DNA from: Planctomycetota bacterium
GTDB taxonomy: Bacteria; Planctomycetota; UBA1135; GCA-002686595
Assembly (NCBI GenBank): GCA_009691855.1
Contig: SIAI01000020.1
Span: 1-64,000, forward strand
DNA: 64,000 nucleotides
Reading direction: 5' to 3'
The translations under genes were made by a program, and so were the position numbers. Positions 26,357 through 35,525 of this stretch are shown here, piece after piece (the stretch's first letter is position 1; each line of letters starts with the position of its first letter). The notes beneath the pieces are model-generated. The model made no database searches. It was not told the DNA's origin and worked only from the letters and a program-made list of their open reading frames with translations.

Positions 26357-26746
26357 TCAGCGCTCCAGTCGCAATTCCTGCCAGATCGAGATCGACTTCT
26401 GCGCTCCGCCGTCGCCGGCGGCGCCGTTCCACAGCGCGCAGGCGAGCTGCACGCGCGCGCCGGGCGCGAGCGGGACCTGCTCGGGGCCCTGCACCGCCAG
26501 CGGGCGCGCGAAGACCACGCTCCAGCGTCCGTCCTGCCAGCTCGCCTTCGCGCTGACCTCGCCCTGCACGCGCTGCGCGCTCGCGATCGTCTCCACGCCC
26601 TCGACCTGGATGCGATCGACGCGCACTGAAGGCGTCGGGCGCGCCAGCAGGCGCTCGTAGCGCGGCACGTCCGCGCGCACCTCACCGGGCTGCGTCGGAC
26701 GCAGCGCGTGTGGCACCGTGTCCAGGAGCTCCAGCGCCCCGGTCAC
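26357..26746 (-). CDS. C-terminal part resembling an EB_dh (ethylbenzene dehydrogenase gamma-type) heme-binding domain
   Basis: From the GTG at 26746 this gives 129 residues, but the frame remains open upstream without an ATG, into the end of the neighbouring gene. VSAKASWQDGRWSVVFARPLA and ACALWNGAAGDGGAQKSISIWQELRLE closely follow the end of EB_dh domains, the heme-b subunit of DMSO-reductase-type molybdoenzymes (about 200-300 residues). The N-terminal half of that domain is not visible. It is either a truncated gene, one with an unusual start, or a distant relative. No molybdenum enzyme is encoded nearby. Confidence 0.5.
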   Translation of the reverse strand: MTGALELLDTVPHALRPTQPGEVRADVPRYERLLARPTPSVRVDRIQVEGVETIASAQRVQGEVSAKASWQDGRWSVVFARPLAVQGPEQVPLAPGARVQLACALWNGAAGDGGAQKSISIWQELRLER

Positions 26747-26873
26747 GTCCGCCGCGACCGTGCGTGGCGCGGACTGCTCGCCGAGCGCCGTGAGGCGCGC
26801 GCGCGCGATGCGCGGCGCCTCGGCCAGCAGCAGCGGATCATCGCTCGCTTCCCAGCAGTGCGCGCCGGAGCGC

Positions 26874-27488
26874 TCAGCGCCTCGGAACCGCCGTCCAGCG
26901 CATCGTCAGCCGCCGCGCGGGCTCGAGATCGACGACCTCGAAGGCGAAGAACTCGTCGCCCAGGCCGACGCCCTCGTGGTGCAGGCGCAGGAGGTACGTG
27001 TGTCCGAGCTGCGGCTGGAGGTGGCGCAATTCCTCGGGCGGCAAGCTGCCCAGGATCCGATCCGCTGGCTCGAAGGCATGCACGTCTCCGCCGGGACCGA
27101 GGTAGGTGAAGCGCGCCCCGTCGAAGGCCAGCGTGTGCAGCACCGAGACGGGGAACTCCGCGGCCTGATCGCGGGCGCGCACCTGGGGCGCGACGCGCGC
27201 GTCGCCGAGGTCGAATACCTCGACGCGCTCGTTGCGCACGAAGCCGAACGAGAGCTGGTCGCGCAGGAAGGCTCCATAGACGAGCTGCGCACCGGCGAGG
27301 CGCACCTCGCCGTCCACCACGCGCCCGCCTGCCGTTCCAGAGCGGAAGTCGAAGGAGCTGGCCAGGTCGTCGTGCGCGTACAGGGTCACGAGTCCCTCGC
27401 GGGGCGGCGCCTGAGGCTCGGACTCGGGCAACAGGGCCAGGGGGGCGACGACCAGGACCGGCAGGAGACGCAGGAGGGTGGAGCTCAT
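26874..27488 (-). CDS. Secreted protein of unknown function
   Basis: The ATG at 27488 begins MSSTLLRLLPVLVVAPLALLPESEP, a signal peptide. The 204-residue protein is mostly beta-strand (LVTLYAHDDLASSFDFRSG, VVDGEVRLAGAQLVYGAFL), with an ending LTMRWTAVPRR. The mixture suggests a beta-sandwich. No known domain is recognised. The next frame on the same strand (EB_dh-like) follows after its stop. Confidence 0.65.
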   Translation of the reverse strand: MSSTLLRLLPVLVVAPLALLPESEPQAPPREGLVTLYAHDDLASSFDFRSGTAGGRVVDGEVRLAGAQLVYGAFLRDQLSFGFVRNERVEVFDLGDARVAPQVRARDQAAEFPVSVLHTLAFDGARFTYLGPGGDVHAFEPADRILGSLPPEELRHLQPQLGHTYLLRLHHEGVGLGDEFFAFEVVDLEPARRLTMRWTAVPRR

Positions 27489-27660
27489 GAACTCGAGTGT
27501 CCTCGAAAGAGAGCAAAGGGGGTGAGATCCGCGCGCCTTGGCAGAGGCCGTGCCAAGCCGCGCTGCGAGCGCCGACTGTCCGGCCTCGCGACGTTCGTGC
27601 GCAGATTCAGCCGGCAACCTCCGGCTGGAAGCCAGGCGGCGAGCCCGCGCTCGAGCGCGC

Positions 27661-27885
27661 TCAACACCTGGTGATCGACACGCGGAACTCGCTGCCTCCG
27701 ATGGCCAGCACCAGACCGCGGTTCTTGAACAACAGGCGCGCCTCTTCGAAGGTGCGCACGGAGGTGAGCGGGGTCTTCGTGTGCTCGGCGTAGAACCCGA
27801 TCGCCTCGGTCAGGAAGTCCTCGAGCTCTTCCTCGCTCATGGGTTCGGGCAGCCGCCGCGGTGCGAAGTCTTCCATGGGCACCAT
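27661..27885 (-). CDS. Small acidic protein of unknown function
   Basis: Starting at ATG 27885 it encodes 74 residues; an ATG nine bases later is also possible, and an earlier GTG at 28011 would add an arginine-rich leader. The body has an acidic helix (MSEEELEDFLTEAIGFYAEH) followed by a beta-rich ending (RTFEEARLLFKNRGLVLAIGG). It looks like a genuine small alpha/beta domain but no family is recognised. It is divergent from the squalene-cyclase-like gene. Confidence 0.5.
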   Translation of the reverse strand: MVPMEDFAPRRLPEPMSEEELEDFLTEAIGFYAEHTKTPLTSVRTFEEARLLFKNRGLVLAIGGSEFRVSITRC

Positions 27886-28091
27886 CTCGTCGTCCGCGCG
27901 CTCGGCGAGCAAGCCCCGAGCGCCGCGCGCGCGCGGAACAGAACGCAGCCAGCCGGGCGCTTTCGTCGTAGCTGCCGGGAGGCCCCGGGATAGGGAGCCG
28001 TTGAGCGTCACGAACTCCCACCCGCAACGCAGCCGCGCGGAGCTCGCGCCCTCGCCGGCGCGCGACGAGCCTTCTCCTACATTGTCTTCCG

Positions 28092-29717
28092 ATGAGCGAA
28101 ACCTCTCGAACGAGCGTCGGTAGTGCCTCCTCCATCCGCACGCCGAGCGAGCGCGCGAGGCTCTTCGCGCGCAACTCGCCCTGGCTCGTGATCGCGCTGC
28201 TCCTGCACGGGCTGGCGGTCACGATCCTGAGCGTGGCATTCATCCGCACCCAGCGCGGCGCGGCCCAGCCGCCGCCGCTGACGGTCGCCGTGCAGCGGGA
28301 CGCGCGCGAGCTGCCGCCCGCGGACATCGAGCCGCCGCGGATCCTGCTGCGGGACCACGTGCCGGCGCTGCCCGCGGACAGCGCCAGCGCGCGCGAGCTC
28401 GAAGAGGGCGTACTGCCGGACGTGGCCCCAGGTCGGGCCGGCGAGATCACCGAGGAGACCGACCTCGAGCTCGAGCCCGGGCACTTCAATCCGGATCCCG
28501 AGGCGCTGCGCGAGCTGCCCAGCGGCGCGCTGGGCGGGACGCCGATCGGCGTCGGTACGAGCGGACACCGCGGCACGAAGACCTCGGCCTTCTCGAGTCG
28601 CGTGCTGGGCGGCGGCGGCAAGGGTGGCGGTGGAGGCGGGCAGAACGGCGCAGACGGCATCCAGCCGGCGGGCAACCGCGAGATCGTCCACTCCGCGCTG
28701 GAGTGGCTGAAGCGCCACCAGGATCCGGCGGGCTTCTGGGACTGCGACGGCTTCGCGGCGCAGTGCACGGACGACACCTGCACCGGCAGCGGCAGCGCTG
28801 CGCACGACGTGGGCGTCACCGGGCTCGCGCTGCTGTGCTTCCTGGGCGCGGGCGAGACCCACCTCGAGGGCCGCTACCGCACCACGGTGAAGCGCGGCCT
28901 GCAGTGGTTGCTCGAGGTGCAGGACGAGGAGGGCTGCTTCGGCCCGCGCATCGGCCAGGGCTTCCTCTACGACCACGCCTGCGCCGCGCTGGCCATGGCC
29001 GAGGCCTTCGGCATGACGCAGGCCAAGCCGTTTCGCGCCGCGGCGCAGAACGGCATCGCCTTCGTGCTACGCACGCAGAATCCCTATTCGGCCTGGCGCT
29101 ACGCCGCGCCGGGCGATGGCGACAACGACACCTCGATGACGGGCTGGATGGTCATGGCGCTGAAGTCGGCCAAGATGGCCGGCCTGACGATCGACGAGGC
29201 CGCCTTCGACGGCGCGCTGGCCTGGATCGATCAGGTGACCGACCCGCGCACGGGGCGCACGGGGTACACCGAGCTGGGCGGTCCGCCCTCGCGCCTGGCC
29301 TCGCTGGCGGCGCGCTTCCCGGCCGAGAACAGCGAGTCCATGACCGCCGTCGGCCTGCTCGTGCGCATCTTCGGCGGGCGCACGCCGGCCCAGGACCCGC
29401 AGCTCGCGCTCGGCGCCGCACGCCTCGCCGCGCGCCTCCCGCAGTGGAGCGAGGACGGCCAGATCGACTTCTACTACTGGTACTACGGCACGCTGGCGCT
29501 GTTCCAGCTCGGCGGAGCGCGCTGGGAGCGCTGGAACGAGGCCCTGCGCGCGGCGGTGATCGAGCACCAGCGCACGGACGCGCCGAGCTGCGCGCGCGGC
29601 TCGTGGGACGCGCTCGACGCGTGGTCCACGGTGGGCGGACGGGTCTACGCCACGGCGCTGAACTGCCTGAGCATGGAGGTCTACTACCGCTACCCGCGCG
29701 TCTTCGGCACGAAGTGA
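28092..29717 (+). CDS. Membrane-anchored squalene-cyclase/prenyltransferase-fold repeat protein
   Basis: The 541-residue protein has one N-terminal membrane helix (WLVIALLLHGLAVTILSVAF), a proline- and acid-rich linker with a poly-Gly stretch near 170-185, and from about 195 a repeated helical barrel: HSALEWLKRHQDPAGFWD, GLQWLLEVQDEEGCFGP, GIAFVLRTQN, with QxxxGxW-like turns. These are the repeats of the squalene cyclase/prenyltransferase superfamily, but the catalytic DxDD motif is not seen. Such anchored proteins are common in Planctomycetota and of unknown role. It precedes the vWA genes in the same direction. Confidence 0.8.
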   Translation: MSETSRTSVGSASSIRTPSERARLFARNSPWLVIALLLHGLAVTILSVAFIRTQRGAAQPPPLTVAVQRDARELPPADIEPPRILLRDHVPALPADSASARELEEGVLPDVAPGRAGEITEETDLELEPGHFNPDPEALRELPSGALGGTPIGVGTSGHRGTKTSAFSSRVLGGGGKGGGGGGQNGADGIQPAGNREIVHSALEWLKRHQDPAGFWDCDGFAAQCTDDTCTGSGSAAHDVGVTGLALLCFLGAGETHLEGRYRTTVKRGLQWLLEVQDEEGCFGPRIGQGFLYDHACAALAMAEAFGMTQAKPFRAAAQNGIAFVLRTQNPYSAWRYAAPGDGDNDTSMTGWMVMALKSAKMAGLTIDEAAFDGALAWIDQVTDPRTGRTGYTELGGPPSRLASLAARFPAENSESMTAVGLLVRIFGGRTPAQDPQLALGAARLAARLPQWSEDGQIDFYYWYYGTLALFQLGGARWERWNEALRAAVIEHQRTDAPSCARGSWDALDAWSTVGGRVYATALNCLSMEVYYRYPRVFGTK

Positions 29718-29788
29718 GGCGTCGGGTGCGCGCGCCACGGGAATGACCTGGGGTCCGAACCAGCCTCAGGGAATAATGCGCGCGAGGG

Positions 29789-31624
29789 ATGTTCGCTCAC
29801 CCGCTTGCTCTCTTCGCGCTGCTGGCCGTGCCTGCGGTGCTCGCCTTGCACCTCTATCGGCGCCGTTTCGAGCGCCAGGAGGTCAGCGCGCTGTTCCTGT
29901 GGCAGTCGGCCGAGCACGCCGCCGTGGCCGGGCGCCAGCGCGAGCCGCTGCGCGCGAGCCTCTCGTTCTGGTGCGAGCTCCTGGCGGCGGCGTTGCTGGC
30001 GCTGGCCTGCGCCGCTCCGCGCGCGGCCTGCGTGGCCAGCCCCAGCGAACACCTGGTGGTCGTGCTCGACTCCTCGGCCTCGATGGGCGCGCGGGCGGAG
30101 GGCGCGAGCGCGCGCGAACGCGCCGTGGCGCACGTGCGTGGGCTTGTCGACGCCCTGCCGAGCGGCTCGCGCGTCACGCTGGTGCGCAGCGGGCCGCGGC
30201 CGAGCCTGCTGGCCGGTCCGGCGGCCTTTCCCGCTGAAGCCCGCGCCGCGCTGGAGGACTGGCAACCGCTGTGCGCGCACCACGACCTCGGCCCGGCCGT
30301 GGGCCTGGCGCTGCAGTTCGCGCTCGACGCGCGCGTGGTGCTGGTCAGCGACCACTTCGAGCCCGAGCGCTGGCCGGCGGAGATCGAGCTCGCCAGCGTC
30401 GGGCGTCCGCTCGACAACTGGGCCGTGACGCACGCCTCGCGCGCGCGCGAGCGCGACGAGAGCGGCGTCGAGCACGAGCGCCTGTTCCTGACCCTGTCGA
30501 GCTTCGCCGCGCAGGCGCGGACGCTGTCGCTGCGCGTGCTGGCCGGCGCCCAGGAGCTGGCGCAGGAACGCCGCGAGCTCGCGCCCCTGGCACGCGCACA
30601 CTTCGCCTTCCGCCTGGCCGAGGGTTGCGGGCCGGTCGAGGTGCGCATCGATGGCGACGCGCTCACCCTGGACAACGCCGTGCTCCTGGCGCCCGTGCCC
30701 GCGCGCACGCTGGGCCTCTGTGCGACGCTGGACGAGGCCGAGCTCGTCGCCCTGGGGCTCTCCGCCAGCGGTCCGCGCAACATCGCGCGCTGGCTGGCGC
30801 TCGTGCCGCACAGCGTCGAGGCCGCCAGCCCCGCGGCGGCGCACCTGCTGCTCGCGCACGCGCCGCTCGCCGGCCCGGCGAACTGGACGATCGTGCTCGA
30901 GCCGCTGGGCACCGAGCGCAGCGACCTGATCGGACCGTTCCTGGCCGATCGCGCGCACGCGCTGCTCGACGGCACGACGCTGGAGGGCTCGGTGTGGAGC
31001 GTCGATCCGCAGCTGACGCTGGCCGGCACGCCGCTGGTCTCGGCCGGCAACCAGGCGCTCCTGACGGAGGAGCGCCTGGGCGAGCGCCGGCATTGGCGCC
31101 TCGCTCTCGACCCGACGCGCTCCTCGCTGCAGCGCTCGCCCGACTGGCCGATCCTGCTGGCCAACATGGCCGAGCTGCGCCGCGCCGCGCTGCCCGGGCC
31201 CGAGCGCACCAACCTCACCGTCGGCGAGCCCTTCGTGTACCGCCCCGGGACCGAACTCACCGGCGTCGAGCGCACCGAGGCCGTGAGCTACACCCTCAGC
31301 GGACCGCTGGACAGCGCCGAAGCGAGCACGCGCGCGGTCCCGGCCCTCGAGCAGGTGCGCGTCGACGACCTGGAACGCCCGGGCCTGTACCGCCTCTCCT
31401 TCGCCGACACCAGCGTGGCCGAGTTCGCCGTGGCCTTCGCCGACGCGGCCGAGTCCGACCTGCGCCAGGCTACGCGCGGCACGCGCGCGAGCTCGCGCGA
31501 GGCGGCGCGCGTCGAGAGCGAGCTGTCGTGGGTCGAATTGGCGCTGATCCTCGGCGCGCTGGCGCTGGCGCTGCTCGACTGGTTCGCGCTGGCGCGCTTG
31601 GCGGCCTGGAGCCGCATCGATTGA
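29789..31624 (+). CDS. BatA-like membrane protein with vWA domain
   Basis: This 611-residue protein starts with the BatA N-terminal motif (FAHPLALFALLAVPAVLALHLYRRR) and a second helix near residues 58-78. A von Willebrand A domain follows with the metal site LDSSASM (D-x-S-x-S, about 92-98). The C-terminus has a final membrane helix (LALILGALALALLDWFALA). The middle is a beta-rich extracytoplasmic region. The TGA overlaps the ATG of the next gene. Related proteins work with MoxR ATPases and DUF58 proteins, which are encoded on the facing strand at 34.7-42 kb. Confidence 0.85.
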   Translation: MFAHPLALFALLAVPAVLALHLYRRRFERQEVSALFLWQSAEHAAVAGRQREPLRASLSFWCELLAAALLALACAAPRAACVASPSEHLVVVLDSSASMGARAEGASARERAVAHVRGLVDALPSGSRVTLVRSGPRPSLLAGPAAFPAEARAALEDWQPLCAHHDLGPAVGLALQFALDARVVLVSDHFEPERWPAEIELASVGRPLDNWAVTHASRARERDESGVEHERLFLTLSSFAAQARTLSLRVLAGAQELAQERRELAPLARAHFAFRLAEGCGPVEVRIDGDALTLDNAVLLAPVPARTLGLCATLDEAELVALGLSASGPRNIARWLALVPHSVEAASPAAAHLLLAHAPLAGPANWTIVLEPLGTERSDLIGPFLADRAHALLDGTTLEGSVWSVDPQLTLAGTPLVSAGNQALLTEERLGERRHWRLALDPTRSSLQRSPDWPILLANMAELRRAALPGPERTNLTVGEPFVYRPGTELTGVERTEAVSYTLSGPLDSAEASTRAVPALEQVRVDDLERPGLYRLSFADTSVAEFAVAFADAAESDLRQATRGTRASSREAARVESELSWVELALILGALALALLDWFALARLAAWSRID

Positions 31625-34404
31625 TGGGCTTCCTGCACCCTGAGTTCCTGCTGCTGGCGCTGCCCGCCGCGCTGCTCGGCTGGCGCTGGCGCGGCGCCGA
31701 GCGCGGCACGCAGCTCCTGCGCGCGGCGACTCTGGCGCTCTTGGTGCTGGCCGCGGCCGCGCCCTACCTGCGCACGGGCGACGACGGGCGCGATCTGGTG
31801 ATCGTGGTGGACCGCTCGCGCTCCATGCCCGGCGGCAGCGCCGAGCGCGTGGCCGAGACCATCGCCCTGGCCGAGGAGGCGCGCGCGGCGGGCGACCGCG
31901 TGGCCGTGGTGGCCTTCGGCGCCGACGTGGGCATCGAGACGGCGCCGCAGGCGACGGCGCGCTTCGCGCAGTTCGTGCGCGCGCTCGACGGCGACGGCTC
32001 GAATCTCGGCGACGCGCTCGACACCGCGCTGGCGCTGATCCCCAAGGACCGCGGCGGCTCGATCCTGCTGCTCTCGGACGGCGAAGCGAACGGGCGCGAG
32101 CCCTTGTCCCTGGCGCGCGCGGCCTTCGCGCGCGGCGTGCGCATCGACACCGTGCCAGTGCTGCGCGAGAGCGGCGCCGACGTGGCCGTGGAGCGCCTCG
32201 ACCTGCCCGAGGAGGTCGGCGCGGCCGAGCCGTTCCAGTTCAGCGCCTGGGTGCGCGCCGACGAGCAGCGCACGCTCGAGTTCGTGCTCGAGCGCGACGG
32301 CGTGGAGCTCGCGCGCGGCATGCGCACGCTGGCGCGCGGCGCGAACCGCCTGTCCTTCCGCGACGTGCTCGGCCGCGCGGGCGCGGCCCAGTACCGCCTG
32401 GCCCTCCTCGGCGCCGGCGACCGGCGACCCGAGAACGACACGGGCGTGGCGGCCGTGCGCGTCACCGGGCAGCGGCCGGTGCTGGTCGTGAACGACGACG
32501 GCGCCGAGGACACGCTGACGCGCGCGCTGCGCCAGGCCGGCATCCCGCTGGAGGTCACGGCACCCGAAGGCGGGCGCTTGACGCGCCTCGGGCTGACCGG
32601 CGTGCGCGCGGTGGTGCTCGAGAACGTCGCCGCCCAGCGCGTCGGCGCGCAGGCCATGGCGGGCCTGGCCGAGTTCGTGCGCGAGCGCGGCGGCGGCCTG
32701 CTGATGACCGGCGGGCGCGCCAGCTTCGGCATCGGCGGCTACCACCTGTCGGCGCTCGATGGACTGCTGCCGGTATCCATGGAGATGCGCCAGGAGACGC
32801 GCAAGATCGGCGTGGCCATGGCCATCGCGCTGGACCGCTCGGGCTCGATGGCGGTCGAGGCCGCGCCGGGCGTGCCCAAGATGCAGCTCGCCAACCTGGG
32901 CACCTGCGCGGCGATCGAGCTCTTGTCGCCGATCGACGCGGTGGGCGTGATCGCGGTCGACTCCGCGCCGCACACGGTGCAGGGCCTGACGCGGGTCGAC
33001 GACATCCAGGCGATCACCGCGCGCGTGCGCACGATCGAGTCGAGCGGCGGCGGCATCTACTGCTACTCGGCGCTGCTGGCGGCGGGCAAGATGCTCGAGG
33101 ACGCCGCGCACCAGAACCGCCACATCATCCTGTTCGCCGACGCCGCCGACTCCGAGGAGCAAGAGCGCTGCCCCGAGCTGATCGAGCGCTTGCGCACGAT
33201 GGGCATCACGCTCTCGGTCGTGGCCCTGGGCACGGAGCAGGACTCGGACGCCGCCTTCCTGAAGCGCATCGCCGAGCTCGGCGCGGGGCAGTGCTACTTC
33301 ACCCACGACCCGGCCGAGCTGCCGCGCCTGTTCGCGCAGGACACGCTGACCATCGCGCGCGCCACCTTCGTGGACGAGCCGGTGGCCTGCACGCCGCTGC
33401 CGGACCTGTTCGGCCTGGGCGAGACGCTCGACACCCAGGGCTTTCCCGAGCTGGGCGGCTACAACGTGACCTGGCTCGAGCCCGAGGCGACCTGCGGCGT
33501 GGTCACGCAGAGCGAATTCAAGTCGCCGGCCTTCGCCTTCGCGCAGATGGGCCTCGGGCGCACGGCGGCCTTCAGCGGGCAGATCGGCGGCGACTATGGC
33601 GGCGCGCTGGTCGCCTGGGACGGCTTCGCGCCGTTCTTCGTGACCGTGGTGCGCTGGCTGGCCGGGCAGGAGGAGCCGGGCGAACTGTTCGCCAGCGCGC
33701 GCCGCGAGGGCCGCACGGCCACGATCCGCGTCGAGGTCGATCCGCGCGCAAGCGCGCCGCCCGACACCTCGGCCCTCGAGGTGCGCCTGACCGGCGCCGA
33801 CGGCAAGACCACCAGCTTGCCGCTGGAGCGCGTGGGCGAGCACCTGTACGAGGCCACGACTACTTTGGCGCGCGAGGGCGTGGTGCTGGGCAGCGTTTCT
33901 CTTGGGGACGGACGCGCGCTCGCACTGCCGCCACTGCTCTTGCCCTACAGCCCGGAGTTCGAGGTCGGCGCGGACCCCGAGCGCGGTGCGAAGCTCCTGC
34001 GCCAGCTGGCGCGCGAATCGGGCGGCGAGGTCGCGCCGCCGCTCGGCACGGTGTTCCGCGGCGAGCGCGCGGCGCGCGTGTGGCGCGTGGTGGCGCGCGA
34101 GTTCGCGCTGGCGGCGTTGGTGCTGTTCGTGCTGGAGATCGCGCTGCGCCGTCTGCAGCTGTGGGGCAGCTTGGCGAGGGTGATCGTGCCCTTGCGCGGC
34201 TTCCTACGCCGCCGCCAAGCGCAAGCTGTGCCGGCTCCGGTCCCGAGCGCCCCGCTGCCTTTCGCTCGCGCGCCCGCGACTCTGCCTCCGAGCGAGCGTG
34301 CGCCGGCCGAACCTGCGGCCGCGGCGCCGCCGCGCACCGTCACCAGCCTCGACGACGCGCTGACGCGGGCGCGGCGGGCGGCGGATCGCGAGCTGGAACG
34401 CTGA
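31624..34404 (+). CDS. Large membrane protein with two vWA domains and a glutamine-amidotransferase-like domain
   Basis: This 926-residue protein starts at the ATG overlapping the upstream TGA. Two N-terminal helices precede a first vWA domain (VVDRSRSM, near 62-69). A beta-sandwich is followed by a GATase1-like segment (GVRAVVLENVAAQ, FVRERGGGLLMTGG, about 325-370). A second vWA domain has ALDRSGSM near 402. A C-terminal helix is at about 825-845, then a proline-rich cytoplasmic tail. The two MIDAS motifs are intact, so metal-dependent adhesion is expected for both. It pairs with the preceding gene as a coupled unit. Confidence 0.87.
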   Translation: MGFLHPEFLLLALPAALLGWRWRGAERGTQLLRAATLALLVLAAAAPYLRTGDDGRDLVIVVDRSRSMPGGSAERVAETIALAEEARAAGDRVAVVAFGADVGIETAPQATARFAQFVRALDGDGSNLGDALDTALALIPKDRGGSILLLSDGEANGREPLSLARAAFARGVRIDTVPVLRESGADVAVERLDLPEEVGAAEPFQFSAWVRADEQRTLEFVLERDGVELARGMRTLARGANRLSFRDVLGRAGAAQYRLALLGAGDRRPENDTGVAAVRVTGQRPVLVVNDDGAEDTLTRALRQAGIPLEVTAPEGGRLTRLGLTGVRAVVLENVAAQRVGAQAMAGLAEFVRERGGGLLMTGGRASFGIGGYHLSALDGLLPVSMEMRQETRKIGVAMAIALDRSGSMAVEAAPGVPKMQLANLGTCAAIELLSPIDAVGVIAVDSAPHTVQGLTRVDDIQAITARVRTIESSGGGIYCYSALLAAGKMLEDAAHQNRHIILFADAADSEEQERCPELIERLRTMGITLSVVALGTEQDSDAAFLKRIAELGAGQCYFTHDPAELPRLFAQDTLTIARATFVDEPVACTPLPDLFGLGETLDTQGFPELGGYNVTWLEPEATCGVVTQSEFKSPAFAFAQMGLGRTAAFSGQIGGDYGGALVAWDGFAPFFVTVVRWLAGQEEPGELFASARREGRTATIRVEVDPRASAPPDTSALEVRLTGADGKTTSLPLERVGEHLYEATTTLAREGVVLGSVSLGDGRALALPPLLLPYSPEFEVGADPERGAKLLRQLARESGGEVAPPLGTVFRGERAARVWRVVAREFALAALVLFVLEIALRRLQLWGSLARVIVPLRGFLRRRQAQAVPAPVPSAPLPFARAPATLPPSERAPAEPAAAAPPRTVTSLDDALTRARRAADRELER

Positions 34405-34441
34405 AGAGGGAGAAGAGAAGAAGAGAATGAAGGGAAGAGAG

Positions 34442-34630
34442 GCGCGGAGGACGCGGAGGAAGAGGAGGAAGAAAGGAGAGGGGTAGGACCTCCGGGGCTT
34501 CGAGTCCACGCGGGTTGGAGTGCCAAGGCCCAGCTCCCAGAAACTCCAAGCCCCGGAGGTCCCCTCCTCTCCTCCCTCCTCATCCCTCCTTCTTCCTCCG
34601 CGTCCTCCTCTTCCTTCGCGTCCTCCGCGC
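34442..34630. repeat. Long purine/pyrimidine palindrome between convergent genes
   Basis: Left arm about 34442-34505 and right arm about 34542-34630 are complementary with small gaps: GCGCGGAGGACGCG and GACCTCCGGGGCTT match CGCGTCCTCCGCGC and AAGCCCCGGAGGTC. The left arm is AG-rich and the right arm CT-rich, separated by about 36 bp. The CGCGGAG/GACGCG words recall the 305-bp repeats. Like those, it lies between stop codons of facing genes and could be a bidirectional terminator. There is no ORF. Confidence 0.82.
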
Positions 34631-34673
34631 GTCCTCTGCCTCGGCGTCGCTTCGGCGCCCCTTCTCCTCTGGC

Positions 34674-35525
34674 TCAGCGCGGCGCCAACAACCCGCCGTG
34701 CGCCAGGCGCGCGCGCGCGATCTCGGCCAGCTCCGCGTCGGCCACCAGCGAGTGGAACTGCGCTTGCGCGCGGCGGCACTCGTCGGCCAGGGCCGAAATC
34801 AAGTTCGCGAGACGCGCGCGGTAGCGCGCCACCGTCGCACGGTCGAGCAGCAGGTCGAGGCGCGCGTCGCTCTCGCAGTCCACCAGGCGGCGCGCGGCGC
34901 CGCTGGCCGGCGCGCTCTCGGTTCGCGCCAGCACCTGCACCAGCGCCAGCGCGCCGGCGCGCGCGCTCAGGGTGCGCAGCAGCGTGCGCGCGTCGTGCGG
35001 GAACAGGAAGTCGCTCAGCAGCACGCACACCGCCCCGCGGCGTTGCAGGCCGCCGGCGGCGCGCAGGCTGGCCTCGAACGGCGTGCGCTCCTCGAAGGCC
35101 AGGCCCTCGCGCGCGAGCTCTTCCAGCTCGACCACGCGCGGCACCGCGCCCAACGCGAGCAGCTGCACGGTGGCGCCGTCTTCGCGCGCACCGTGGGCCA
35201 CGAGCGCGGCCAGATCGACCGCCAGCTGTGCTTTGCGCGCGTCGATGGCCATCGAGCGCGAGGTGTCGATCAGGATCTCGACGCGCGCCAGCAGCTCCTC
35301 GCGCCACAGGCGCACGACCAGCTGGTCGCTGCGCGCCAGCGCGCGCCAGTCGATGTGGCGCACGTCGTCGCCGGGCTGGTACGGCCGGCGCTCGTGGAAC
35401 TCGAGGCTCGAGCCGCTGGCCTTGCCCGCGCGCTCGCCGGTCGCGCCGCGCGGTGGGACGCGCTGCAGCGCGAGCGTGTAGCGTTGCGCCAGATCCAGCG
35501 CCGCGCGGCTCGGGCGCACGCTCAT
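34674..35525 (-). CDS. DUF58 domain protein
   Basis: The 283-residue protein contains the DUF58 signature GSSLEFHERRPYQPGDDVRHIDWRALARSDQLVVRLWREE (given here in part: YQPGDDVRHIDW) at about 38-75. A vWA-like metal motif IDTSRSM follows near 86-92 and LLSDFLFP near 170. It has no membrane helix. It overlaps the permease gene by ATGA and is last in the minus-strand operon. DUF58 proteins typically cooperate with MoxR ATPases in assembling or activating membrane or vWA-containing complexes. Confidence 0.9.
   Translation of the reverse strand: MSVRPSRAALDLAQRYTLALQRVPPRGATGERAGKASGSSLEFHERRPYQPGDDVRHIDWRALARSDQLVVRLWREELLARVEILIDTSRSMAIDARKAQLAVDLAALVAHGAREDGATVQLLALGAVPRVVELEELAREGLAFEERTPFEASLRAAGGLQRRGAVCVLLSDFLFPHDARTLLRTLSARAGALALVQVLARTESAPASGAARRLVDCESDARLDLLLDRATVARYRARLANLISALADECRRAQAQFHSLVADAELAEIARARLAHGGLLAPR

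Noticed and set aside
26743-27516. A minus-strand frame of 257 codons overlapping two genes
   Set aside because: It is a frame shadow: arginine-rich, no motif, and conflicts with a signal-peptide gene in the correct frame.
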